This document shows positions 1-5,468 of a stretch of 8,983 nucleotides of DNA, one piece after another. The stretch spans positions 1-8,983 of the forward strand of contig JASHYW010000392.1 of NCBI GenBank assembly GCA_030042885.1, read 5' to 3'. Positions within the stretch are counted from its first letter, which is position 1. Each line of letters opens with the position of its first letter. Position numbers and translations under genes: made by a program. The notes beneath the pieces were generated by a model. It had not been told where the DNA came from and made no database searches. It worked only from the letters and a program-made list of their open reading frames with translations. This DNA comes from Streptosporangiaceae bacterium. GTDB taxonomy: Bacteria; Actinomycetota; Actinomycetes; Streptosporangiales; Streptosporangiaceae.

Positions 1-429
1 TGCCGGGAGCTGCTCGCCCGGCCCGGCGGATTCACCGCGGTGGCCGCGGCCAACGACATGCTGGCCGTCGGCTGCTACGCCGCGCTCGAGGAGGCCGCCC
101 TGCCGTGCCCGGATGACATCTCCGTGATCGGCTTCAACGACATGCCGTTCATCGACCGGCTCCGGCCTCCGCTCACCACGGTGCGCTTCCCGCACTACCA
201 GCTCGGTACCGAGGCGGCCCAGCTGCTGCTCGAGCGGATCGGCGAGCGCGAGTCACCGGTGAAGATCCTGTACCTCGCGCCCGAGCTCGTGGTCCGTGGC
301 TCCACCGCCGAACCTGCCGGGCATGCGGCGCTGGCCCAGTCCGAGGAGGCAGGGGAGTCAGGTCACGCAGTCCCGGTCCCGCTGCACCGAGCTCCCTCTC
401 ACCGGGCCACCGGCGTGTCACCCTCGTAA
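1..429 (+). CDS. LacI-family transcriptional regulator, C-terminal part
   Basis: This is a partial gene whose 5' end lies outside the window; the reading frame is open from base 1. The visible 142 residues are the end of the periplasmic-binding-like effector domain of LacI/GalR repressors. Diagnostic stretches are AAANDMLAVG (the family's A-x-N-D-x-x-A-x-G), DDISVIGFND, and PPLTTVRFP followed by LGTEAAQLLLERI, then the usual closing LVVRGSTAEP. The DNA-binding helix-turn-helix would be N-terminal and is not in the window, so the ligand and operator cannot be read directly; the family usually senses sugars or related metabolites. About 37 residues follow the normal family end, with low-complexity character (AGHAALAQSEEAGESG onward), which may be a non-conserved tail. 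The downstream palindrome at 513-524 has LacI-type symmetry, so the protein may control itself or the dehydrogenase and permease genes that follow. Family assignment is secure; the target is inference. Confidence 0.93.
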   Translation, partial: CRELLARPGGFTAVAAANDMLAVGCYAALEEAALPCPDDISVIGFNDMPFIDRLRPPLTTVRFPHYQLGTEAAQLLLERIGERESPVKILYLAPELVVRGSTAEPAGHAALAQSEEAGESGHAVPVPLHRAPSHRATGVSPS

Positions 430-510
430 CAGCCCGAGCCGGCATCTGCGCAGGCCGAGCCGTATCCACGTACCAGCCGGAGCCCCCATCCGCGCGGTCG
501 GCCCCACGCG

Positions 511-526
511 ACGCAATCGATTGCTG
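511..526. promoter_or_regulatory. Candidate LacI-family operator
   Basis: GCAATCGATTGC at 513-524 is a perfect 12-bp palindrome with CG at its centre. The wider 16-mer ACGCAATCGATTGCTG resembles the layout of known LacI/GalR-family operators (PurR: ACGCAA..CG..TTGCGT). It lies 84 bases after the stop of the LacI-type gene and upstream of the dehydrogenase gene. That the neighbouring LacI protein binds here is inference. Confidence 0.45.
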
Positions 527-727
527 TGAGGCCACCGGGGTTACAAAAATCTCATGCAGCGAAAGAAGCGTACGCGGTATGTGAGACCCGAGCCGCGCCT
601 TCTGCCTCCGGTCATGATTAGCTCCCGGCCTCCGGGCGGACTGGCCCCGTGAATTAGGTCGCGAGGCGATATGTTGCGCGGCTAAACCATTTTGGTAGGG
701 CTTTGGTAACAGGTTGGACATCCGGCA

Positions 728-756
728 TTGACAAATCGCATGGCGCGAGGTCAATC
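728..756 (+). promoter_or_regulatory. Possible promoter of the dehydrogenase gene
   Basis: A perfect -35 hexamer TTGACA lies at 728-733. At the right distance downstream (about 750-757) the sequence GTCAATCT offers only a weak -10 match. The region also carries GGTCA (749-753) and TGACC (775-779) as inverted arms, which could be a regulator site. Start of transcription near 763 would leave a leader of about 40 bases before the ATG at 803. Confidence 0.35.
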
Positions 757-802
757 TCAGGGTGCAAACGATTGTGACCGGAGGCGAGAGGGACCTGGCG
801 GC

Positions 803-1753
803 ATGGTCGGACACGAGAATGCGCACCGGCTGGGCTGGCTGGGCACCGGGCGCATGGGCGCGGAGATGGCCCGTCGGCTGCTCGTCGCCGGGTGCGATCT
901 CGCCGTATATAACCGCTCACCGGCCAAGGCGGAACCGCTGGTAAGGCTGGGCGCCAAGCCCACTGGATCCGCCGTGGAACTTGCCGCCAGAGATATCGTC
1001 TTTGTCACGGTCGGGTCATCGGATGACCTGATCTCCGCGGTGCTCGGCCGGGACGGGCTGATGTCAGGTGCAGCTGGAGCGGCCCCCAGAGTACTGGTCG
1101 ATTGCTCCACGGTATCGGCTGAGGCCTCCGCCCGCGTGCGGGCGGAGATCGCCGCCCGAGGCACCGCACTGCTCGCCGCACCGGTGATGGGTAACCCCAA
1201 GGTGGTGCGTGCCGGGAAGATGACGGCCGCGGTCTCCGGATCCCGAGAGGCGTTCGTCGTCGCGGAGCCGTACCTGAACATGCTCGGCCGCGGCGTGACC
1301 TACGTCGGCGAGGGCGAGGTGGCCAGGACGGTCAAGCTCTGCCACAATCTATTCCTCGGAGTAGTGGCGCAGTCGCTGGCCGAGATTACGGTTCTGGCAG
1401 AGAAGAGTGGCGTCAGCAGGCAGGCGTTCCTTTCCTGCCTGAACAAGAGCGTGATGGGTTCGCTGTTCACCGGATATAAGGCGCCCGCATACGTGAACCT
1501 GGACTTCGAGCCCACGTTCACCGCAACCCTGCTGCGGAAGGATTTTGACCTTGGCCTGGCCGCAGCGAGGGAACACGAGGTGCCGATGCCGGTGGCCGCG
1601 ATCGTTCATCAGCTCATCCAGAGCCTGGTCGGACGTGGCTATGGCGATGCCGATTTCGCCGCCCTCCTGCAGCAGCAGGCGGAGTCGGCGGGCCTGTCAC
1701 TCGTCAGCGAGCACGCGGATGTGCCCGACGGGCTCGGCACCGACGAAATCTGA
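803..1753 (+). CDS. NAD(P)-dependent oxidoreductase, beta-hydroxyacid dehydrogenase (3-hydroxyisobutyrate dehydrogenase-like) family
   Basis: The 316-residue product has the normal family length. It opens with a Rossmann nucleotide-binding loop, LGWLGTGRMGAEMA (G14, G16, G19), and Y-N-R-S at 36-39, where an Arg after the second strand often goes with NADP preference. Further family marks are VDCSTVSAE (99-107), the substrate loop APVMGNPKVVRAGKM (126-140), and the conserved catalytic lysine K178 in VKLCHN, followed by an all-helical C-terminal domain with KDFDLGLAAA. The family oxidises or reduces 3-hydroxy acids such as 3-hydroxyisobutyrate, tartronate semialdehyde or gamma-hydroxybutyrate; the substrate cannot be read here. 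The loop that is usually APVSGG reads APVMGN, so the substrate may be unusual. I chose ATG 803 because the Rossmann fold begins at once after it and GAGGGA at 788-793 is a well-spaced ribosome site; an in-frame TTG at 728 would fall in the -35 box. The eroded permease genes lie directly downstream. Confidence 0.88.
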   Translation: MVGHENAHRLGWLGTGRMGAEMARRLLVAGCDLAVYNRSPAKAEPLVRLGAKPTGSAVELAARDIVFVTVGSSDDLISAVLGRDGLMSGAAGAAPRVLVDCSTVSAEASARVRAEIAARGTALLAAPVMGNPKVVRAGKMTAAVSGSREAFVVAEPYLNMLGRGVTYVGEGEVARTVKLCHNLFLGVVAQSLAEITVLAEKSGVSRQAFLSCLNKSVMGSLFTGYKAPAYVNLDFEPTFTATLLRKDFDLGLAAAREHEVPMPVAAIVHQLIQSLVGRGYGDADFAALLQQQAESAGLSLVSEHADVPDGLGTDEI

Positions 1754-1780
1754 CCAGGCATCGACCGAAGTGACCCGAGC

Positions 1781-1788
1781 AAGGAGGA
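1781..1788 (+). promoter_or_regulatory. Orphan Shine-Dalgarno sequence
   Basis: AAGGAGGA is a near-perfect ribosome-binding site 28 bases after the dehydrogenase stop, but no ATG, GTG or TTG lies at a usable distance downstream. The nearest ATG, at 1834, is 45 bases away. I read it as the surviving ribosome site of a gene whose 5' part has been deleted. Confidence 0.5.
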
Positions 1789-1833
1789 AGGCAGGAACCG
1801 GGCGCGAGACCCCAGCTCCCTGCTTTTCCAAGG

Positions 1834-1929
1834 ATGTCTTTGAACGCCGTCTTCTACGCCGCCCTCGTGCTGGTGCTCCTGATCCCCCCGACCGGGTTCC
1901 TCGGCAGGCAGGCGGTCAGAGCTGGATGA
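1834..1929 (+). pseudogene. livH: Remnant of livH-type ABC permease gene (C-terminal end only)
   Basis: This frame is open from 1774 to a TGA at 1927-1929 and encodes MSLNAVFYAALVLVLLIPPT followed by GFLGRQAVRAG. That looks like the last transmembrane strand and closing motif of LivH permeases, which characteristically end in a form such as LVLLxRPxGLFG. Its stop overlaps the livM start in an ATGA arrangement (1926-1929), the standard translational coupling of livH and livM. The other ~260 residues of LivH are missing: upstream in this frame there is only about 20 codons of non-LivH-like sequence and then a TGA at 1771-1773. The ATG at 1834 has AAGG directly abutting it and so no properly spaced ribosome site. 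I therefore read this as a deletion remnant and not as a functional small protein. An assembly join error would look the same. Confidence 0.6.
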
Positions 1930-3035
1930 AGGGCGGAACGATACGGGCCCGTCTCGCCGCGGGTGCCATGTGGTCGGCGCTGGCCGTCCTGGCCGCGGCG
2001 GCCCTGCTGTTCCCGGTCGTGTTCCCCAATCCCGTGGTCACCAACTACGGAGTATTCGCGCTGATCTTCGCGACAGCCGCCTCGGCCTGGAACCTGTTCT
2101 CGGGGTTCTCCGGCTACATCTCCCTCGGCCAGGCGGTGTTCTTCGGCAGCGGTGCGTACGCGGTCGGCATCGCGGCGAGGGACTGGCACGTCAACGGGGT
2201 CGCGGTGTTCGCCCTGCTGCCGCTCGCCGCGCTGGTGGGGGCGGCGATCGCGGTTCCGTTCGGCCTGGTGGCGCTGCGGGTGCGGCGGCACACCTTCATC
2301 GTGATCACGATCGCGGTGTTCTTCATCTTCCAGCTGATGGCGTTCAACTTCTCCTTCACCGGCGGCTCAAGCGGCCTGCCGGCCCCATTCCTGAACTGGC
2401 AGGCCGCGACCTACAACAACCCCTTCTACTACATCGCGCTGGCCTGCACGATCGGCATCATCGCCGTGGCCTGGCTGATCCGGCGGGCCAGGTTCGGCCT
2501 GCACCTGCGGGCGATCAGGGACGACGAGGACCGAGCGCGAGGGCTCGGGGTGCGGGCGATGCGGGTAAAGCTCGCCGCGTTCACGCTGTCCGCGGCGGTA
2601 ACGGGGCTGATCGGCGGCCTCTGGTTCCTGTACCTCACGCAAGTCGAGCCGCAGACCGGCTTCGACCCGCTCTTCGACCTGTCCATCGTGCTGATGGCTT
2701 TCCTCGGCGGGCTCGGCACCATTGCCGGTCCCGTGCTCGGGGCGCTCATCATCGAGCCAGGCCAGCTCTACCTCAGCATCCGCTTCACGAACGGGTATTA
2801 CGGCGAGATCCTGCTCGGCGCGATATTCCTCGCGGTCGTGCTCTTCATGCCGCGTGGCATCATCCCGACCGGCGGCGAATGGATCCGCCGGCTGACGACC
2901 AGGGGCCGCTCAGCGCTGTCCACGGTCGTGCCTGCCAGCCCGGGGACGCCGCAGGCGCCGGGCCCAGGCGTCGCGCCGGAGGCAAGCCAGAAGGCACCGT
3001 CAAGCGAAGCTCCCGCGACGGAGGCCCAAAGGTGA
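1926..3035 (+). CDS. livM: Branched-chain amino acid ABC transporter permease, LivM type
   Basis: The 369-residue membrane protein forms half of the inner-membrane channel of a HAAT-family importer (leucine, isoleucine, valine or related amides and carboxylates). Hydrophobic segments lie at about 15-35, 40-60, 65-85, 92-118, 122-141, 167-184, 217-238, 250-275 and 293-310. The family stretch NLFSGFSGYISLGQAVFFG is at 56-74, and the cytoplasmic loop that contacts the ATPase, GLHLRAIRDDEDRARGLGV, is at 191-209. After residue ~315 comes a nonconserved 40-50-residue tail rich in Pro, Ala and Ser. The start at 1926 overlaps the livH remnant by four bases; the frame is open further upstream but that sequence is unlike LivM. 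The usual partners LivH, LivG, LivF and the binding protein are not in the window, so the protein may be an orphan. Family assignment is strong; substrate is unknown. Confidence 0.9.
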   Translation: MKGGTIRARLAAGAMWSALAVLAAAALLFPVVFPNPVVTNYGVFALIFATAASAWNLFSGFSGYISLGQAVFFGSGAYAVGIAARDWHVNGVAVFALLPLAALVGAAIAVPFGLVALRVRRHTFIVITIAVFFIFQLMAFNFSFTGGSSGLPAPFLNWQAATYNNPFYYIALACTIGIIAVAWLIRRARFGLHLRAIRDDEDRARGLGVRAMRVKLAAFTLSAAVTGLIGGLWFLYLTQVEPQTGFDPLFDLSIVLMAFLGGLGTIAGPVLGALIIEPGQLYLSIRFTNGYYGEILLGAIFLAVVLFMPRGIIPTGGEWIRRLTTRGRSALSTVVPASPGTPQAPGPGVAPEASQKAPSSEAPATEAQR

Positions 3036-3056
3036 GCGCGCCGCAGGCGCCGGGCC
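2947..3056 (+). repeat. 18-bp direct repeat pair flanking the livM tail
   Basis: CGCCGCAGGCGCCGGGCC occurs at 2947-2964 and again at 3039-3056, 92 bases apart. The first copy encodes PQAPG in the LivM tail. The second encodes the same peptide in the short GTG-started frame at 3032. It could be a small duplication or a recombination footprint, or chance in GC-rich DNA. Confidence 0.5.
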
Positions 3057-3100
3057 GAGTGCCGCGCGGACCCTGTGGGAGGGCGCATGACAGGGCCTGA
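3032..3100 (+). CDS. Short GTG-started frame coupled to livM (possible truncated downstream gene)
   Basis: GTG at 3032 overlaps the livM stop as GTGA, a typical coupled start, but the frame ends at TGA 3098-3100 after 22 codons (MSAPQAPGRV to HDRA). No family is recognisable. In an intact operon livG or another liv gene would commonly start at such a position. It may be a start whose gene has been lost, or not a gene at all. Confidence 0.2.
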   Translation: MSAPQAPGRVPRGPCGRAHDRA

Positions 3101-3200
3101 CCACAGTCCGGCGCCAGCCGCGGGCGGGGCGCAGGGGACGGGCGCGAGGTACTGGAAAACCCCCGAGATCGGGGCCCTCTACCTTGGCGGTGTCCCCTAG
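3087..3200 (+). CDS. Possible 37-residue hypothetical protein
   Basis: ATG 3087 to TAG 3198-3200 encodes a small protein with a Pro/Gly/Ala-rich first half and a second half reading ARYWKTPEIGALYLGGVP. I do not recognise it. GTGGGAGGG at 3074-3082 could act as a ribosome site. The frame contains a hairpin (3161-3174) and lies between an eroded operon and a convergent gene. It may be the 5' stub of a lost gene or meaningless. There is no independent support for translation. Confidence 0.2.
   Translation: MTGPDHSPAPAAGGAQGTGARYWKTPEIGALYLGGVP
3161..3174. terminator. Possible hairpin between livM and the convergent methyltransferase gene
   Basis: CCCCGAGATCGGGG can form a 5-6 bp stem between the livM stop (3035) and the methyltransferase stop (3207). 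There is no T tract. Such GC-rich hairpins between convergent genes often serve termination in actinobacteria, but the stem is short. Confidence 0.3.
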
Positions 3201-3206
3201 GACCGG

Positions 3207-3866
3207 TCACTTCTTGCGCGCGAGCGTCAGTCCGTCGCCGATGGGGACCATGACCAGGTCGGCGCGGTCGTCAGCGGCTGCGTGGTCGTTGAAATCCCTG
3301 ACTGCGATCACCGCCGGGTTGTCGTTGCCCGCGTCGATGACGCGGCCGTGCGAGAACGTGTTGTCGACCATGATCAGCCCGCCCGGGCGGATCCGCGGCA
3401 CGACCTGCCGCCAGTAGCCGAGATAGCCGCTCTTGTCGGCGTCGATGAAGGCCAGGTCGAACAGTTCGGAGTCGGGCAGGGCGGTAAGCGTGTCCATGGC
3501 CGGGCCGAGCCGCAGCTCAATCCGGTCCTGCAGGCCCGCCTTCTCCCAGTACTTCTTGGCGATCTCGGTCCACTCTTCGCTGATGTCGCAGCACAGCAGC
3601 TTTCCGCCGGGCTCGAGGCCCCGGGCGATGCAGATCGAGGAATAGCCGGTGAAGGTGCCAATCTCAATGGCCGACCTGGCCCCGGCCAGCTGGGTGAGCA
3701 GCGTCATGAACGTGCCCTGCTCCGGGGCGATCTGCAGGTCGGCCTCGTTCGGGAACAGCTCAGCGGTCTCGTTAGCCAGTTCCCGCAGCACAGCGTCTGG
3801 CGGGCTGCTGTGCGCCGTGAGGTACGCGTTGAGGTGGAGGCTGATCTGTTCACTGCGCCGCGTCAT
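3207..3866 (-). CDS. Class I SAM-dependent O-methyltransferase, caffeoyl-CoA type (Methyltransf_3)
   Basis: The 219-residue soluble enzyme has the full length of the cation-dependent catechol/caffeoyl-CoA O-methyltransferase family, which moves a methyl group from S-adenosylmethionine to a hydroxyl, often on catechol-like rings. The SAM-binding motif I is AIEIGTFTGYSS (66-77), preceded by IAPEQGTFM (46-54). The acidic strand LLCCDISEEW follows at 90-99. The metal site is FIDADKSGYLGYW (140-152, D142) plus IMVDNTF (165-171, D168 and N169). The chain ends with DGLTLARKK as family members do. The substrate is not readable. The ATG at 3866 has no ribosome site, and TAGCGT stands six bases before it, so a leaderless transcript is likely. 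It lies 88 bases downstream of the MocR gene on the same strand and converges on livM. I see no pathway partner nearby. Confidence 0.92.
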   Translation of the reverse strand: MTRRSEQISLHLNAYLTAHSSPPDAVLRELANETAELFPNEADLQIAPEQGTFMTLLTQLAGARSAIEIGTFTGYSSICIARGLEPGGKLLCCDISEEWTEIAKKYWEKAGLQDRIELRLGPAMDTLTALPDSELFDLAFIDADKSGYLGYWRQVVPRIRPGGLIMVDNTFSHGRVIDAGNDNPAVIAVRDFNDHAAADDRADLVMVPIGDGLTLARKK

Positions 3867-3880
3867 GGGATAACGCTATC
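3867..3880 (-). promoter_or_regulatory. Likely leaderless promoter of the methyltransferase gene, with overlapping palindrome
   Basis: On the minus strand TAGCGT (3873-3878) fits the TANNNT -10 pattern and ends six bases before the ATG, so transcription would start at or next to the start codon. No Shine-Dalgarno sequence is present. GATAACGCTATC (3869-3880) is palindromic except for one pair and covers the -10 box, so it could be a repressor site. Confidence 0.45.
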
Positions 3881-3954
3881 TGTACGGCCTGCGGGAGGCG
3901 AGGCGTGCCGCTCGGCCCGCCGTGAATCCGGGCCCGTGAGGTCCGTCGGCTCGC

Positions 3955-5271
3955 TCAGTCCAGGCGGGACGTACGGTGCCGCAGGGCGCGGGCGAAGTCG
4001 GCCGCGAACGAGGCGGCGTCGGCCTGATCCAGGGTGGCGAACGAGATCCTGACCCCCGGCGGCGCCGCGATGCGGAACCGCTGCCCGGGGGCCACCGCCC
4101 AGCCCGCCGAGGCCAGGTACGACGCCACCCCGTCCTCGTCGGGGACGGGCACCCAGCAGGTGAAGCCCGATCGCCCGCTGGCCGCGATCCCGTGGCCCCG
4201 CAACGCCGACCGCAGCGCCTCGCCGCGGGCCGCGTACACCTGTGCCGCACGGTGCAGCGCACGTGCCGCCGACGGGTCCGACCACAGGTCCGCGACCAGT
4301 TCCTGTAGCTGGTAGCTGACCCACCCGGTACCCAGGGCTTGACGGCCCGCCACCCGGGCGACCGTGGCCTCGTCGCCGGCTAGCACCGCGAGCCGCAGGT
4401 CGGGCCCGAGCGACTTGGATACCGAGCGGATGGTGACCCAGCGTTCGCGGCCTGCCGATACCGAGAAGGCGGGGACGCCTGACACCGGCCCGGCGTGATC
4501 GTCCTCGATCACCCCGAGGGCCGGGTAGCGGCTCAGGACCGCGCCGATCGAGTCGGCCCGGTCGCCGTCCCAGGCGGCACCGGTCGCGGCCTGGGCCCGC
4601 GGGGTCACGATCAGCGCGCCCGCACCCCGGGCGAGCGCGGCAGCCAGCCCGGCGGGCAGGATGCCCAGGTAGTCGACCGGGACCGGAACCGCCGCGTAGC
4701 CCATGGCCGCGATCAGGTCGAAGGTCACCGCATGGCCGGGATCCTCGACCAGCACCCGGGCGGAGGGCGTGAGCCACGCCGCGAGGACCCGCTCGATGCC
4801 GTCCAGGGCACCGCCGGTGACCATCAGGCTGGTCGCGTCGATGCCGTCGGCGGCCAGCTGCTCGGCGGCCAGCCGCCCCAGCCGCGGCGCGACCGGCGCC
4901 TCCGCGTACATCCGGCCGGGCCGGGCCGCGGGCCTGGCCGGCAGGGTGGGGAGGAGATCCGGATCGGGGCCGCCGGTGATGAGGTCACGGGTACCCGCGG
5001 GGGCGCTCAGGTACACCCGGCTGCTGACCGGGGGAGCACCCCGGATCCGGGTGCCTGCCCGGCCCGCGCCTGCGGTGATGCCCCGCCGGCGCAGGTCGCT
5101 GTAGGCCGCGGCGACCGTGGTCGGGCTGACACCGAGCTGGCCGGCCAGCTCGCGGACCGGGGGGAGCCGGTCTCCGGGAGTCAGCTGCCCGCTGCGGACG
5201 CCCGCTTCCACGCTGGCCGATATCTCCCTGGCGGTGCCGCCCTGCGGACGGTATCGTACCAGTGTGTTCAC
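3955..5271 (-). CDS. MocR-family regulator (GntR winged helix fused to a PLP aminotransferase-like domain)
   Basis: The 438-residue product joins an N-terminal GntR winged helix-turn-helix (about 12-80: TAREISASVEAGVRSGQ, then LTPGDRLPPVRELAGQLGVS and TTVAAAYSDLRRRG) to a fold-type I aminotransferase domain. Family marks in the second domain are VLVEDPGH (173-180), VPVDYLGI (197-204), VTPRAQAATG (222-231), GVIEDDHAGP (253-262) and the PLP lysine K286 in RSVSKSLGPDLRLA. MocR proteins sense PLP or amino-acid-PLP adducts and commonly control divergent genes, here the GNAT gene. I prefer GTG 5271 over the longer GTG at 5310: relatives begin just before the GGTAREI segment, and TACAGT lies exactly seven bases upstream of 5271, which fits a leaderless start. 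The longer reading would add 13 residues with no visible role. The target and ligand are unknown. Confidence 0.9.
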   Translation of the reverse strand: MNTLVRYRPQGGTAREISASVEAGVRSGQLTPGDRLPPVRELAGQLGVSPTTVAAAYSDLRRRGITAGAGRAGTRIRGAPPVSSRVYLSAPAGTRDLITGGPDPDLLPTLPARPAARPGRMYAEAPVAPRLGRLAAEQLAADGIDATSLMVTGGALDGIERVLAAWLTPSARVLVEDPGHAVTFDLIAAMGYAAVPVPVDYLGILPAGLAAALARGAGALIVTPRAQAATGAAWDGDRADSIGAVLSRYPALGVIEDDHAGPVSGVPAFSVSAGRERWVTIRSVSKSLGPDLRLAVLAGDEATVARVAGRQALGTGWVSYQLQELVADLWSDPSAARALHRAAQVYAARGEALRSALRGHGIAASGRSGFTCWVPVPDEDGVASYLASAGWAVAPGQRFRIAAPPGVRISFATLDQADAASFAADFARALRHRTSRLD

Positions 5272-5288
5272 AATTTGTACTGTAACAT
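5250..5288. promoter_or_regulatory. Shared control region of the divergent MocR and GNAT genes
   Basis: On the minus strand TACAGT (5279-5284) is a TANNNT -10 box seven bases before the GTG at 5271. On the plus strand TACTGT (5278-5283) or TAACAT (5283-5288) could be the -10 of the GNAT gene, so the two promoters overlap. The region also has a palindrome GGTA-TCG-TACC (5250-5260), another ACAA-T-TTGT (5270-5278), and two GTAC words 21 bp (two helical turns) apart at 5256 and 5277. MocR regulators often bind paired direct repeats. Binding here is inferred. Confidence 0.45.
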
Positions 5289-5313
5289 TCCTGACAGCGC
5301 CGCGGCACACGCT

Positions 5314-5319
5314 GGAGGT
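5314..5319 (+). promoter_or_regulatory. Ribosome-binding site of the GNAT gene
   Basis: GGAGGT precedes the tandem ATGATG at 5323-5328. Spacing is four bases to the first ATG and seven to the second, so the second (5326) is the better start. This clear site supports the 5' part of the gene being genuine although the downstream frame is broken. Confidence 0.7.
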
Positions 5320-5468
5320 GCCATGATGCGGGTGGCCGCAGGCGACTACGAGATCGACGATGACCCGGCCCGGGTCGACCCCCAGGCCGCGGTCTCGTTC
5401 CTGACCACCGAGGCGTACTGGGCCCGGTGGCGCGACCGTGAGGACATCATGCGCCAGATCGCGGGGGC

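Larger units (their letters stand above)
430..802. other. Gene-free stretch between the LacI-type gene and the dehydrogenase
   Basis: I see no convincing protein gene in these 373 bases. Open frames crossing it on either strand lack family-like sequence. It is less GC-rich than its surroundings between about 540 and 740. It contains the LacI-type palindrome at 513-524, an 8-bp palindrome GCGTACGC at 568-575, a short hairpin CCCGG-CCT-CCGGG at 624-636, two direct copies of TTTGGTA (691-697 and 702-708, 11 bp apart), and a TTGACA box at 728-733. It most likely holds the promoter and control region for the dehydrogenase gene. Confidence 0.6.

Noticed and set aside
728..802. TTG start at 728 giving a 341-residue dehydrogenase
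   Set aside because: The extra 25 residues are unlike the family, the TTG lies inside a TTGACA promoter box, and ATG 803 has a ribosome site directly before the Rossmann fold.
173..826. Minus-strand frame of 217 codons across the LacI end and intergenic stretch
   Set aside because: Its composition is that of antisense GC-rich DNA, with no motif and no plausible start region.
1545..1925. Extension of the livM frame upstream to 1545
   Set aside because: The added sequence is Arg/Ser-rich, overlaps the dehydrogenase gene in another frame, and the LivM family starts near 1926.
3282..4052. Plus-strand frame of 256 codons opposite the methyltransferase gene
   Set aside because: It is antisense to a gene with complete methyltransferase motifs and shows no family sequence.
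3863..4777. Long minus-strand frame of 304 codons inside the MocR gene
   Set aside because: It is Arg/Gly/Pro-rich and low-complexity, the typical shadow of a GC-rich gene, while the other frame carries clear MocR motifs.
5272..5310. GTG 5310 as the MocR start
   Set aside because: It adds residues absent from the usual family start and would put the start upstream of the well-placed -10 box for GTG 5271.
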